Source: Delphinapterus leucas
Lineage: Eukaryota > Chordata > Mammalia > Artiodactyla > Monodontidae
Direction: 5' to 3'
DNA length: 64,000 nucleotides
Assembly (NCBI RefSeq): GCF_002288925.2
Contig: NW_022098050.1
Location: 9,240,194 to 9,304,193 of the forward strand
Positions 48,831 through 60,780 of this stretch are shown one piece after another. Each line of letters opens with the position of its first letter. Position 1 is the stretch's first letter. A program made the position numbers and the translations under genes. Under the pieces are notes generated by a model. It saw nothing but the letters and a program-made list of their open reading frames with translations, searched no databases and had not been told where the DNA came from.

Positions 48831-49031
48831 CTCTCTATATGTAGTGACTTTCTGAATATGAAGAATTTATTTTCCTTGGAGCTGTAGAAATTCTTTTAGG
48901 CCACGAATGTGATAGTAGTATGCTTCAGTTTGGCCTTTACTTTGGATTGCTATTAGTTGAGGACTAATAATAAATTCTTGCCTGAAGTTTGTTTTACCCA
49001 GGTCAAGTGAATTCAGACTTTTGGTTAATTC

Positions 49032-49081
49032 AAACTGGTCTTGAAGGACAAGCAATTTTCCTTGTCCTTCAAGACCAGTTT
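49032..49081. repeat. Perfect 21-bp inverted repeat with 8-nt loop
   Basis: Left arm 49032-49052 (begins AAACTGGTCTTG) and right arm 49061-49081 (ends AAGACCAGTTT) are exact reverse complements, separated by CAATTTTC. The surroundings are AT-rich intron. No known repeat was recognised. Confidence 0.97.
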
Positions 49082-50005
49082 TAAAATACAATTTAAAAAA
49101 TTGTTTTATTATCATATTGTTAGTTACATTGAGGTTGAAGGTCTAGCCCATTGATGTCTCAGTGTTATGTGGAGGGGTGTCTTATTTGACTGCTCTTCTT
49201 GGGTAGCCCCTAGGCTTTGTGTTCTATCCCTAAATGAGACCTCTAAACCCATCACTCAGGTTTACACAGACTTTCAAAATGTCCTCAGTGCAAAAGTTGC
49301 TTCACTACTCTCTCTACCTCTGCCTCTTTTAAGTCTCCCCCTTCCTCAGCCCAGTCTTCCTGACTTTCTCATTTGGTCAAGTTCATAGTAAGAACCTTGT
49401 GTAAGTCCCACTGCCACCATGTTGCCACCGTGTTTTGTCTAACATTTTTAGTTTTCAGCAGAGTGGTTGTCCAGGTTGCCTGAAGAGGGAGTACTTCCTA
49501 ATTCTTTTCATTTTATGGCACACATGGAAGGATGATAGTTTGTACTAATTACTGGGAGAAACTATTGAAGGCACTTAAGGTACAGTCAATTAACAGGTTG
49601 ATAGTTCATGGAAGAAGTAGTAACTTTAGCCAATAAATATTTGGAAAAAAGTAATTAAAGAACTGAAAAAGATCACTGCTGGTGGAACATTATATTGGTT
49701 AATTTTTGCTAGTGGGACTGTCAAAAGCTTAAATTGTGCCTCCCATTCAACTGTGAGGAAGTTACCTTGAAGAAATATAAATTGGCCAAATTATGTTCAT
49801 TGGGTAATAGTAATAGTAAAAACTTGGTTAACAACCAGATACTCTTCAGTAGAAACTAATTATGGTTTAACCATTATTAAAATGATTTGCAGATGTTATT
49901 TTGATGTAGATCTGTATACTTTGATACGGTAAGCAGTTAATGATATATAGAATGAAGGAAATAGTTTATAAACTGCATACAAAGATTTGTACTATTTGTT
50001 TATAT
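49082..50005. other. Intronic DNA, unassigned
   Basis: No family or exon recognised. Confidence 0.5.
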
Positions 50006-50155
50006 AGTCGCCCCTCGATATCCAAGGGGGATTGGTTCCAGGACCCCTACGGATACCAAAATCCACAGATGCTCAATTCCTTTATATAAAATGGCGTAGT
50101 ACAGTTGGCCCTTATATCAGCAAGTTCTGTATCCATGGGTATGGAGGGCCGACTC
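50006..50155 (+). mobile_element. MER2-like TcMar-Tigger MITE, internally deleted
   Basis: Left end GTCGCCCCTCGATATCC, then GGATTGGTTCCAGGACCCC, AAAATGGCGTAGTA, and right end GGAGGGCCGACT. TA dinucleotides lie at both junctions. Confidence 0.8.
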
Positions 50156-50973
50156 TGCATAGAGAAAAGTCTGGAAGAGTATATTCAGATCGATTAAAAC
50201 TTTTTTTTTTTTAAAAGCACTACCTTTGGGGAGAGGCCTTTACTGTGTTGCAGTTTTCCTAGTTTTAGGATCGTTCATTTATTTAATAAATACATTTTAA
50301 TTGCCTACTATGCATTAGAAGTTGTAGAATTCAAAGTAGATTATTTTCATGGAGCTCATGGTCATAAATGTGATGTCCTGCTCCCCCCTCCCCCCACAGT
50401 GAAGTGCTTACTCCTTTTTTGTACATTTATCATTTTAGAAATGTGTTTAAGGCAAATGAATGCATAATTTGCTGATAAAGATATTAAAGCAAGCATCCAT
50501 GTTATAGCAGGCATAATAATATTTTACAAACTTGATCAAGATTTGGTCTACATAATCTTGTTGTATTGATAGATGGCTTTCTTTCTGTGTATTTTGGGAA
50601 CTCTGAATTAAATGTGTACAGCTGAAGTGATGGGGAGAATGATTGCTTGTAAGATTGTCTACCTCTAGACAAATAAAAGACTGGAGTAGCAAGCAAATGA
50701 AGGAAAAAAGATGGGAAGTAAAGCCTACTGCTTTATATGGGAAATCACAGGATTATTCTGGGCTTTATTCACAGAGGTCATTCTGCTGAAATTTTATCTC
50801 ATACTCTCCTTGCCTCCAAATTTGAAATGTACATTCTTTTAAAGGTTATCCAAGACTTAATTCACATGTTTATAAATAATGTACTTTATTATAACTGCGC
50901 ATTGTTACATTTAGCATGATATAGAAAAAAATATTTGGAAAATAACTTGGCTGTTTTGACACAACAGCTTTTT
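50156..50973. other. Intronic DNA with a possible L2 fragment
   Basis: The piece at about 50270-50380 (ATTTAATAAATACATTTTAA, TTGCCTACTATGCATTAGAA) resembles a reversed L2 3' end. The rest is unassigned. Confidence 0.4.
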
Positions 50974-50989
50974 AAAAATTTCATGTTGG

Positions 50990-51124
50990 GGGAATTCCCT
51001 GGCGGTCCAGTGGTTAGGACTCTGAGCTTCCACTGCAGGGGGCATGGGCTCGATCCTTGGTTGGGGAACTAAGATATCCTGCAAGCCGCGTGCCATGGCC
51101 AAAAATCAATCAATAAAATAAAAT
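50990..51124 (+). mobile_element. Short tRNA-Glu-derived SINE with perfect 16-bp target duplication
   Basis: AAAAATTTCATGTTGG lies at 50974-50989 and 51125-51140. The head GGAATTCCCTGGCGGTCCAG carries the A box, GGGCTCGATCC the B box, and the tail is (AAAT)n. It is the first sense-oriented SINE in the window. Confidence 0.97.
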
Positions 51125-51140
51125 AAAAATTTCATGTTGG

Positions 51141-51874
51141 TCCTGGGCGTGTATACGTGCATGTGTAGATAGGATTCACTAGTTCATTTGGCTGCATGCA
51201 TCAGCAATAAAGGTTTTAGAGTTAGTAGTAAACTAGCAACTTGCTGATGGTTGAGACAGTACAGCCTAGTTTGCTTTGTTGCAGCTGTATTTGGCATTCT
51301 GTGCCAGTTATACTAAAGAGAGAAAATAATAACACTAGGTGAACTAAGGAGATTCAGAAGATACAAAGAAATAGGGTGAAACCATTTAACATTTTCCAGA
51401 TAATACACCACATTTTGTTTGAACTGGTATATTATCATTTATATATATGGGCGGTAGTGTTTTTCTGCCACAGGTGGCTTTTGAATATGGGAATTTGATT
51501 TTTTGTTTTTGTTTTGTTTTGCTGTTGATTTTTTTTTTTAATGTGTGTGTCTTTTTGGGGGGGAGGGGATAATGATGATTGCTTTTTATATGATTTAAAA
51601 TAAAACAAGATGAGAAAACATGGTAAAGAACTTAGGCTAAATCTTCCTTGTGGGATGGTGGGAACAGGAACTGGCGGCCTTATGTGTTGCTTTTGTGTTT
51701 GGTGTAGAGGTAGAGTTGTGGAAGGAGCTGTGTGTTGGAGTTTAAGAGGAAGAGCTGCTTATGGAGGTCCTCTTCCTTGCAAATGACTTTAAGTCCCTAG
51801 GCATGGCCTGAGTTGCACACCTTGCTGCTCAGAGGCTCTGCAGCCATACTGTTTGAAGCCACCCCTGCTAGTTA
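51141..51874. other. Intronic DNA, unassigned
   Basis: Nothing recognised apart from a T-run and a G-run near 51530-51570. Confidence 0.5.
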
Positions 51875-52045
51875 GTAGCTCTGTGACCTTGAACACAGGA
51901 TTTACATTGTCTATGCCTCAGTTTTCTTATCTGTGAAGTAGGGTCTCCCTATCTCATAGAGTAATTGTGAGGATTAAATGAATAAATATATGTGAAGTGC
52001 TTAGAATAGTGCCTGGTACGCATCAAGAGCTCAGATATTAGCTGT
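51875..52045 (+). repeat. MIR SINE
   Basis: GCTCTGTGACCTTGAACACA, TGCCTCAGTTTTCTTATCTG, GTGAGGATTAAATGAATAAA and AGTGCCTGGTACG follow the MIR consensus in order. Confidence 0.85.
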
Positions 52046-55000
52046 CAGCACTTGAATTACGAAATTATCTAGTTTGATTTCAGTAGTGTAGTTCTGTGAG
52101 AATGTTTTGCAATAGCAAAGCATTTCAACAGTTTATTTGAAAAGAATGGTACTTAAGGTGCTAGTTTCTTGAATGATGCTGATTTACTCGTTAGCATCCA
52201 GCATATCCACTGAATGCAGAGTCCAGAGAGGCTGAGAAATCCAGGATCCATGCTGATATGCTTAAATTTTGTTAACTGACTTTGTTGTGATGCAAAAGAT
52301 GTATATTAGTTGAAAAGTGGAGTGAGGGAGATAGGGTAGAGTAACAGATGTATAAGTTCTTGTATCTTCTCTAAAATGTTACGTATGGGTGACAGTTAAT
52401 TAGATTTTTTTATATTTCCCTTTATCCTGTTGGTATGTATTAATGATTATTTCATTAGGCTGCTTTTTTGTTTGTTTGTTTGATTTAAATGAGGAAAGAG
52501 GGCTGCATACTCATTTATTTCTTAATAAGAATTCTCAGAGGCAATCAGTTCTGGGCTGCTCTGGAACTCTACTGTTCCAGGAACTTGGGCTCTGTTTTCC
52601 TACTCTCCATCCCCAGCTTGTGACTTCTACCATCTGGCTGATTTTCAGCTAGGGGGAGGAGGGGTTGAAGCAGAGCATGTCCTTTCCTTATATCCCATTG
52701 GCCAGAACTTAATCACCAGGCCACACCCACAAGGATGGCTGGGGATCCCAGTATTTATTCTGTGTCAGCATATGTCTAATTAAATTTAGGGGTTCTATGA
52801 ACAGAGAAGAAGAGGAGAAAGGATATCAGGGACTCCTATAATCTGAAGCAAGTTACAGGAAAGTGTTTATATAAATATGTAAATATTAGTACTAAGGTGG
52901 GAAAAATATATGTGCTTGAATCTGCACAAAATAATCTTGAATATAGTAAGAATTTTTTACTTTTGTTGCATCTGGGAAAGGGGACTGGGTGGCTGGGGTT
53001 AGGATTGGGAGAGAGACTTCACTACATACCCTTTAGAATTGGTGATGTGTAAAGTTTAACTTTTCAAAAATAGTAAATGAAATTAAAAAGAGAAGAACGG
53101 GAAGTCTGATATATAAGTTCAGGAATGGATGTCATTAAGAATCAATAATATTATTTTAAGTGTGTAACCCTTCATTAAAAAAATGGCGTGTTGAAATTTC
53201 AAAAAATGGTTTAGACTCAGGTACTTTCAACCCTTTCAGATTCCTAAGGTATTTTAAAAACAGGCAAAGGCATTGCGAGTGCCTGGAAAGGGGAAGAATT
53301 CTGATTTAGGCATATTTCTGGGAAGGATATCAGCTTTAATGATGCAGACATTTTTATGGTTTTGAGGGAGGAGGTCAAGATAGTATGTTTATTTAGAAAT
53401 TCTGGAAATTCAAAGTGAATAAAATGTAATGGAATCAAGTCAGGAGATATGCATTCACATATACACATGTGTGTTTGTGTGTGGTTATGTATTCTATATA
53501 ATATTACACATTGTGTGCTTATATCCGAGAAGCTCAAGGAATCTTTAAAAAATGCAGCTCAGAATTGTATCCAAAGTAAGAACTCTCCTTTTTACCCCCC
53601 ACTAAGATACCTTAGTAGTTTATGCTTTAATTCTTTGATATGAGCCAAAGAAAGATGGCCCATTTAATTTTTGGCATATTTAAGTTTTTCTCCTTTCTGA
53701 TTGCACTGAATTAAACTGGTTTGTAAATTATACCCATTCATTGGTCTGATGTCTGGAACTACCCAAAGTGCAATTAATCTCTCCTAAGTGACAGCTTCTT
53801 AACTATTTGAGTAAAGCTAAAGCATCCCTGATGATTCTCCTCAACTAGACTCAGTTAAAATCATTTTCACATTACAGTTTTTCCATCTTTCACCAAACTT
53901 GTAACCTTTTTTATGTTACCACCTGTTAAAAATGTGGCACTCAGAACTAAAGATAATTTTGGAGATCTGGTCAGAGCAGACCTTGGTGAGCTGATTATTG
54001 GTGTTGATTTGTGTAATATGCTTCATTAATTTGGACTGTGAATACATTTTTAGTAGCCCTGTTTCATGGATGACATGTTGACCTGTAGTCTGCTTCAATC
54101 CCTAATCTTTTGTAAGTAGTCAGCTGCTAAACCATATTTTATGTCTGTGGCTGTTTTTAGGAATTATGGGCAGGATTTAGGAATTATGGGCAGGACTGCA
54201 TGCTTGCTTTGATTATATTCAACCTAAAAGTTTGGTTCATTTAAAATACCAGTGATTTATATCTTAATGGAAATGAGTTTAAATAACGAATAAGATTAAT
54301 CCTTAGCATCCTGACTTGCAGCTCCTAAGAAATGGAAGTTTAGGACAAAGAAGAGAGGGTTATTCGAGAACCTAAAATAATAACATGACATTGCTTCATT
54401 AATTCAAGAAATGTATATTAAGCCCCTATCGTGTGATCATGGGTTGGGATATAGCCCTTCCCCTGACGGAGCTTACAGGTGAGGGAGGCAGTAAGCATCT
54501 GGGAACCTGATAGAAGAGGAAGGGCTTCAGAATGGGAGCCACCAAACTAGGACTGTGTTGAGATTCTGGCTTTGGGCATTCATGGCAGGCATTACAAAGA
54601 AAGAAAGAGAAAAAAAGGAAACCATTTGGGGTATTTAAATCTACATTAATTTTCTCTACCATTTGTATGTCACCCAACTACTTCAGCTAATCTTTCAAAT
54701 TGGAAAAAAACCCACATTTGTTTAGATGTTGCCTATACTTAACAATTCTAAAAGAGTAACAACTCATGTTTTAGCTAGGGATTGACCAAGTTTCTCATAA
54801 AAGACTTTAATGCTTAACATAAAAAAACCAAATTATTTACATGTCTGTGTTTATGAGCGGTAATCTGTCAAGGTTTAGAAATAGCGGGTAATGATAATAT
54901 TACTATTCTGAGATAACTTTTTTCAAATAATAAAAACAAAGCAGCTACCGAGCACAAATTATATTGAACATTGTGGAAAATGGCACTGTAATGGGAGGAA

Positions 55001-55790
55001 GACATCCAGTCTCTCTATGTAGCTGGGAGAATCTTTACTCTCCTTTGATTCTAGTATTTAATGATTAACTGTTTATTTCCCTTCTCAATGTTTTATTTTT
55101 GGAAGTAGGTGGTAACGATTATAGATGTGTAAGCCACTAACTATAAACAACTATAGGATTTTAAAGTGATTTTTGTGGAAGGTGTTGCTCATCCCCAGTG
55201 CAAGATATACCATTATTTTTATAGATTTTTCATTTATAAAAATAAGAAATTTTGCTTTCTTAGTATTTAGCATATGGGTTGAATATTCATTGTTTTTAAG
55301 CTTTAAAAATTACCTAGTCTACACTGTTCATTTGCCATATGTCTATATAAATTTAAACACAAATTTAATGAAACAATTTAAAAATTCAGTTGTCTTGCAC
55401 TAGCTATGTTTCAAGTGCTCAATAGCCACATATGTCTAGTATATTGGGCAGCACAGATTATAGAACATTTTTGTCATTGCAGAACGTGCTCTGTTGAATG
55501 ATGATGATCTAGCACAAATGATTTTCATTCACATTTCTGACTATCCTTACACTAAAGGTAGTATGAATCCTGGAGGAAAGCATAATAATTTTTAAGTTTA
55601 ATTATGAAAAATTGTAAAATGAACAAAATAAAAAGTTTCCGTATGGCTGGACTATAGACTTTCTATTTTTATCATTTGTTTTATATTCTAGTTGTTTTTC
55701 TCTGCATATGTGTACAAAACCATACTTATCCTATATGGGGATGATTTTATTTGTGCACATTTAAAATGAAAAAAAAAAGCAAGAATATAA
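52046..55790. other. Intronic DNA, little repeat content
   Basis: It contains a GT-rich stretch at about 53466-53482, a 20-bp tandem duplication at 54156-54195, a possible L2 piece at about 54390-54490 and an unnamed old repeat at about 55390-55500. No exon is recognised. Confidence 0.45.
54156..54195. repeat. Perfect 20-bp tandem duplication
   Basis: TTTAGGAATTATGGGCAGGA is present twice in direct succession. Confidence 0.97.
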
Positions 55791-55804
55791 AAGTAACCCT
55801 TTTA

Positions 55805-56866
55805 GAATGTTAAATTGATACAGCCACTATGGAGAACAGTATGGAGGTTCCTTAAAAAACTAAAAATGGAGCTGCCATATGACCTAGCAATCCCACTACG
55901 GGGCATATACCCTGAGAAAACCATAATTCAAAAAGAGTCACGTAGGACTTCCCTGGTGGTGCAGTGGATAAGAATCTGTCTGCCAATGCAGGGGACACTG
56001 GTTCGATCCCTGGTCCCGGAAGATCCCACATGCCACGGAGCAGCTAAGCCCGTGCACCACAACTACAACTACTGAAGCCCGTGCGCCTAGAGCCCGTGAT
56101 CCACAACAAGAGAAGCCGCCGCAATGAGAAGCCTGCGCACCGCGTCGAAGAGTAGCCCCTGCTTGCCGCAACTAGAGAAAGCCTGTTGTGTGCAGCAACG
56201 AAGACCCAACACAGCCAAAAATAAATTAAAAAATTAAAAAAAAAAGTCATGTACCACAATGTTTATTGCAGCTCTGTTTACAATAGCCAGAACATGGAAG
56301 CAACCTACGTGCCCATCAACAGATGAATGGATAAAGAAGATGTGGCACATATATACAATGGAATATTACTCAGCCATAAAAAGAAAGGAAATTGAGTTAT
56401 TTGGAGTGAGGTGGATGGACCTAGAGACGGTCATACAGAGTGAAGTAAGTCAGAAAGAGAAAAACAAATACCGTATGCTAACACACATATATGGAATCTT
56501 TAAAAAAAAAAAGGTTTCTGAAGAACCTATGGGCAGGACAGGAATAAAGATGCAGACGTAGAGAATGGACTTGAGGACGTGGGGAAGGGGAAGGGGGTAA
56601 GCTGGGATGAAGTGAGAGAGTGGCATGGACACATATACACTACCAAATGTAAAATAGATAGCTAGTGGGAAGCAGCCACATGGCACAGGGAGATCAGCTC
56701 GGTGCTTTGTGTCCACCCAGAGGAGTGGGATAGAGAGGGTGGGAGGGAGACGCAAGAGGGAGGAGGTAAAGGGATATATGTTTATGTATAGCTGATTCAC
56801 TTTGTTATACAGCAGAAACTAACACCATGTAAAGCAATTATACTCCAATAAAGATGTTTAAAAAAA
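55805..56866 (+). mobile_element. L1 3' fragment in sense orientation, with 14-bp target duplication
   Basis: AAGTAACCCTTTTA lies at 55791-55804 and 56867-56880. The insert reads distal ORF2 ([16 protein letters not shown]) and 3' UTR forward to an A-run at 56860. It is interrupted by a SINE. Confidence 0.95.
55945..56240 (+). mobile_element. CHR-1-like SINE nested in the sense L1 fragment
   Basis: The head GGACTTCCCTGGTGGTGCAG is followed by the B-box part GGTTCGATCCC and an A-rich tail. The flanks AAAAAGAGTCACGTA and AAAAAAAGTCATGTA are an imperfect target duplication. Confidence 0.93.
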
Positions 56867-56880
56867 AAGTAACCCTTTTA

Positions 56881-58498
56881 ACAAGAAATAGTTTTGCTTT
56901 ATAGAAGTTTGCCTGAACTTTGTTCTAAATCTAAACTAACTACATATCGTCTATGTTTAAAACTAGCCTTTTAATGAAACTCATTACTATAAAAACACTG
57001 TTTCATTCTAGCTTATTTTATGAGTTAGTAGTATTGGAAAATTGCCCCATTTATTTATTTTCCTTTAAATGCTTTTAAAAAATTGTTAGTATTTGCCTGT
57101 ATCTAATATCAGTGCTTACCTCAAGCACTTCAAATAAATTCATGAAGTTTCACCATGAAATGGTGACATAAGGTGCTTGGAACGTTTATTCTGCCTTTTT
57201 GCTCATCTTCATTTTGTTTGGTATTTGGCTCTGTCAGCGTCATTTTTGACCACTAACATAGTTGGTAGGTTTAGGTACGTGCTGGCTTTGTTGGAAATTA
57301 CTATGACTCTGTTGATTGAGTCTGAGTGTCCATTCTGATTTTTGCCTGGTGTTGTGTTTCGTGGTGATCAGAGTTGTGTATAGTACTCACTTTAGATGTG
57401 TTCCTTTTTTTAATGGAATATGGAAGATAGGTAATAGATGATCATGGTAGTGGCATCAATGTTTGGTGATAAGAGGAAGTATAGGATGTTGCCATCTTTT
57501 TACTTAGATTATTAAAGAAAATTTATTCGTGTTTGTATCTTGAAATCTTTTTCACCATGAAACTATATTTGCTTGTAAATTTAGTGCTAATCAGCCATGA
57601 GAAATTATCAGAGAGGAGTAGCAAAAGTTTCTAAATATCTAACTTAAGAGTTTAAAAAACTAAGACAATAACTAGCTTTATTTACAATGCCATTATTAGC
57701 TTTAAAAAGTCATTTTATTTAGTGTAAAAATTAATAATTGTCATACTGTAGCCCAATAATTTTATGAATTTCACTGATATTAAAAAGCACTATTATATTT
57801 TTGTACTCTAACCATCTGCCAGATAGGATTATGTATGACTTAAATAAAGAGGATCTTGAAATTTCATGCCTCCAAATTATAGTAATTTCTGAGATGTCAG
57901 TGTAGTATTCAGGCTCTTTTAATTATAAGGAAGCAGAATGATAAGTTTTCAGTGATTGTGATTTGGTATATATGTACATTTAGATAGCTAAGAGTGGAAT
58001 AAGAACTGAAGACAGTCCCTTTTAATAAATGTTAGACTTTAAGGATGGTAAAATCATCCCAAAATTCGCCTTGTTTAGGATGGCTTCTCCAAACTTGATA
58101 AGTATTTATGTATGTGCTTTGGATAGGTAAATTTAAAATTTTGAAACTCTTCCATCAAAGGCTTTATATTTTACAGGAGAGGAAAAATCAAGGCATTTTA
58201 AGTGGGTACCATGCTCCACGTCACACTTTCTTATCCCATCAAAAGCTCTTGAAGCGGTGGTGAAAGGATTTTTTGATAATGGAAACTTTTTTTGTGGACA
58301 CCAAACCTGAGAGTGTACTCAGACATTTGAGAAATCATACACATTTTTTTCTTCAGTGACTCCAGCACACAGTAACACATAACAACATTGTAGTGTAGAT
58401 TGTTAGGGAAATTTTGACAAAATTATTGGGGTGCTTGAAACAATCCTGGAAGAGTTGGAGCTTTTTATCTTAACCTAAGTAGAAGGTAGAGAAACAAT
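56881..58498. other. Intronic DNA, unassigned
   Basis: AT-rich. No repeat family or exon recognised. Confidence 0.5.
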
Positions 58499-58685
58499 TA
58501 TTAAGTACCTATGGAGTGCTAAGCACTGTGATAAACCCTTAGAGAAGTTTTCTAGTTTTAATCCTTTAATCAGCCCTTTGAGTGTTATTAAAACTGAGAA
58601 TCAGAGACGATAAGTTCCCCAGGATCTCCTGTAGCTAATGATGACTGGAATTTGTCAGACTCCAGAATCCTGTTCTTTCCATCAT
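58499..58685 (-). repeat. MIR, reversed
   Basis: TTAAGTACCTATGGAGTGCT, AAGCACTGTGATAAACCC and CTCCAGAATCCTGTTCTTTC are the reversed MIR in order. Confidence 0.75.
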
Positions 58686-59289
58686 TCATTTTTTTCCCTC
58701 TGCACTCTTCTAGGATTACAAAAAAAGAATGATATCCTTAAAATACTGTTATTTTTTTTCTTCAGGGAACAAACTGAGAGTGAGTGCATATGCATGTATT
58801 GGAATATGGGGGTAAAATTAGGAATAGAGTTAGAGTTGGTGGGTATGACATGTATCATAAGAAGATAATTGAAAGACAGTTTATGGTAGTTTAAGTGGGG
58901 AGAGGTGATGGTAAAAAGTAGCTCTTCAGTATAAATGGTAGTTGTTATTACTCTGGAGATTCTGTGAATTCTCATGTGATTCAATAGAGTTCTTACCATT
59001 TGTGGAAAAGATTAATATATTTGTTTATGTCAACATGGACCACAGTAAAAATTTAGATTTACAGCTAATGAATAAAGTTATCAGAGTGTTCCTACATTAT
59101 CTTATTTGGCAAGTATTTCCATTTTATAAGTAGGAAAAGCACTTATGCCATAATTAGTGGTTCTTTTAATAAATAGGTATTTTAGAAGAATGCTGCATTG
59201 ACTATATCTGAGGTAGAAGTAAAATATATTGATTTCTTGGGTGATTGAATGGAGGATTATATGCATTATCTCAGGAAGGAAATGTATTT
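58686..59289. other. Intronic DNA before exon 3
   Basis: No recognised element. AT-rich lead-in to the exon. Confidence 0.5.
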
Positions 59290-59334
59290 TAGGGTTTTGT
59301 CTTTTTTTAAAATGTTTGTATTTTTTATTTCTAG
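59290..59334 (+). promoter_or_regulatory. KDM6A: Splice acceptor region of KDM6A exon 3
   Basis: The 45 bases before the exon are strongly T-rich and end in TTTCTAG directly before the first codon GCT. No competing AG lies in the last 40 bases before the acceptor. This is the 3' splice site used to join exon 2 to exon 3. Confidence 0.85.
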
Positions 59335-59589
<255 letters not shown>

Positions 59590-59818
59590 TAGATGGAAAT
59601 GGGAAAAGTTCACATGACTCCATGTGAATCAGCAGTAAGTTGACCATTCAGCTAAACTGATAACCACCTACATGTGTACTACCGTTTTGTTCTGCCTTGT
59701 GAAAAATTCCTGCTTTTTAAAGGCTCAACTATAGTAGAAAGTGAGCCATTGATGGACACTTTGGAAAAGTAACACAAACTCAGCATTTCTCTTCTTTATC
59801 CTTTAACTTCGATTTTAG

Positions 59819-59868
59819 CTAGAAAATATTTGAATGAAAACCTGATCTGTAGCCATGTTATTGTAAAG
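59819..59868 (+). other. Candidate unannotated exon or pseudoexon in KDM6A intron 3
   Basis: This 50-nt segment follows a pyrimidine-rich tract ending GATTTTAG and is followed by the consensus donor AAAG/GTAAGT. Joined to the G left over from exon 3, it reads through 17 codons without a stop and ends in phase 0. It is not the canonical exon 4 sequence. It may be a pseudoexon that is rarely or never used; sequence alone cannot decide. Confidence 0.35.
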
Positions 59869-60289
59869 GTAAGTAACATAGAGAGATGATCACACATGAG
59901 CTTGAGCGTTGGATAAAGCATTTTTAAAATTCATTTGAAAAGCTTTTCCTATCGGAAATAAGTGAGTTAAATTATTGAAGGTAGCCCCCCAAGATGTGTC
60001 CTTTTTATGGTACCAAGCGGCTGACCCAGGCCATTACTCACTTAGGAAGTTAAAAGCACCCCCCAAACACCACACCCCTCAATACCAAAGGCAAAGAAAA
60101 ACTATATTCTTATAATCAATAACATTTTAACCTTTTGATGATAGTAAACATTTTAATGTGGAGTGGATGGACTTATGCTTGTTTTCCACAGATGTATTTA
60201 GGTGGGCTGAACAACTGAAAGGTTTGTTCAGGGCTAGAGCGAAGGATTGTTCGTGTTTAATTATGTTAGGTCAAGTGAATACTTTCCTA

Positions 60290-60530
60290 ATGAAAGTACA
60301 ATTTTACTTTGAGACCGGTATGCTGTGGGGTTTGAAATTAGGCTTATTCCCCAGCTCATCTCTGTGGTTCAGCTGCATTACTTTTAACAGATTATAAACA
60401 TCCCTGAGCTTCTATCTGTAATCTGTAAAACGAGGGGAGGATGTGGTAGCTGCTCAGGGGTTTTGGGATTCCTGTGTGAAACTGGCTAATACTTAGCAAA
60501 GTGACTTCAGGGTAATAGGTATTGATAATT
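60290..60530 (+). repeat. MIR SINE, diverged
   Basis: CATTACTTTTAACAGATTAT, CTGAGCTTCTATCTGTAATC, TGTAAAACGAGGGGAGG follow the MIR middle. The ends are weak. Confidence 0.6.
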
Positions 60531-60747
60531 ATTTAACAATCTATTAGATATTTTAATTAAAACAGCAACTTATTTAAAGGAAAGCATTATACAAAAGAAA
60601 TAATACACAGTTCTGCACAATCTGATTTTTCAATGCTGCACCTTTTATTTGGAGAGCGCACTAGTTTTAGAGCATATAAACAGAGACCCAGACTTGAAAA
60701 TTAGGTTTGCATATGTGGCTGTATGTCCTTATTGCTTAGTGGTCATT

Positions 60748-60780
60748 TAAAATAAATAAACAAACAAACAAATAAATAAA
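60748..60780. repeat. (AAAT)n/(AAAC)n simple repeat
   Basis: AAATAAATAAACAAACAAAC and so on over about 33 bases. Confidence 0.9.

Larger units (their letters stand above)
1..59334 (+). other. KDM6A: KDM6A intron 2 (most of it), repeat-rich
   Basis: Everything upstream of the exon at 59335 is read as intron. No other stretch with conserved coding character and flanking splice sites was recognised. Intron 2 of human KDM6A is, from memory, also very long (tens of kb), which fits. The intron is packed with L1 fragments and CHR SINEs. Most L1s lie antisense to KDM6A, the usual bias in introns, because sense L1s carry internal polyadenylation signals. Confidence 0.8.
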
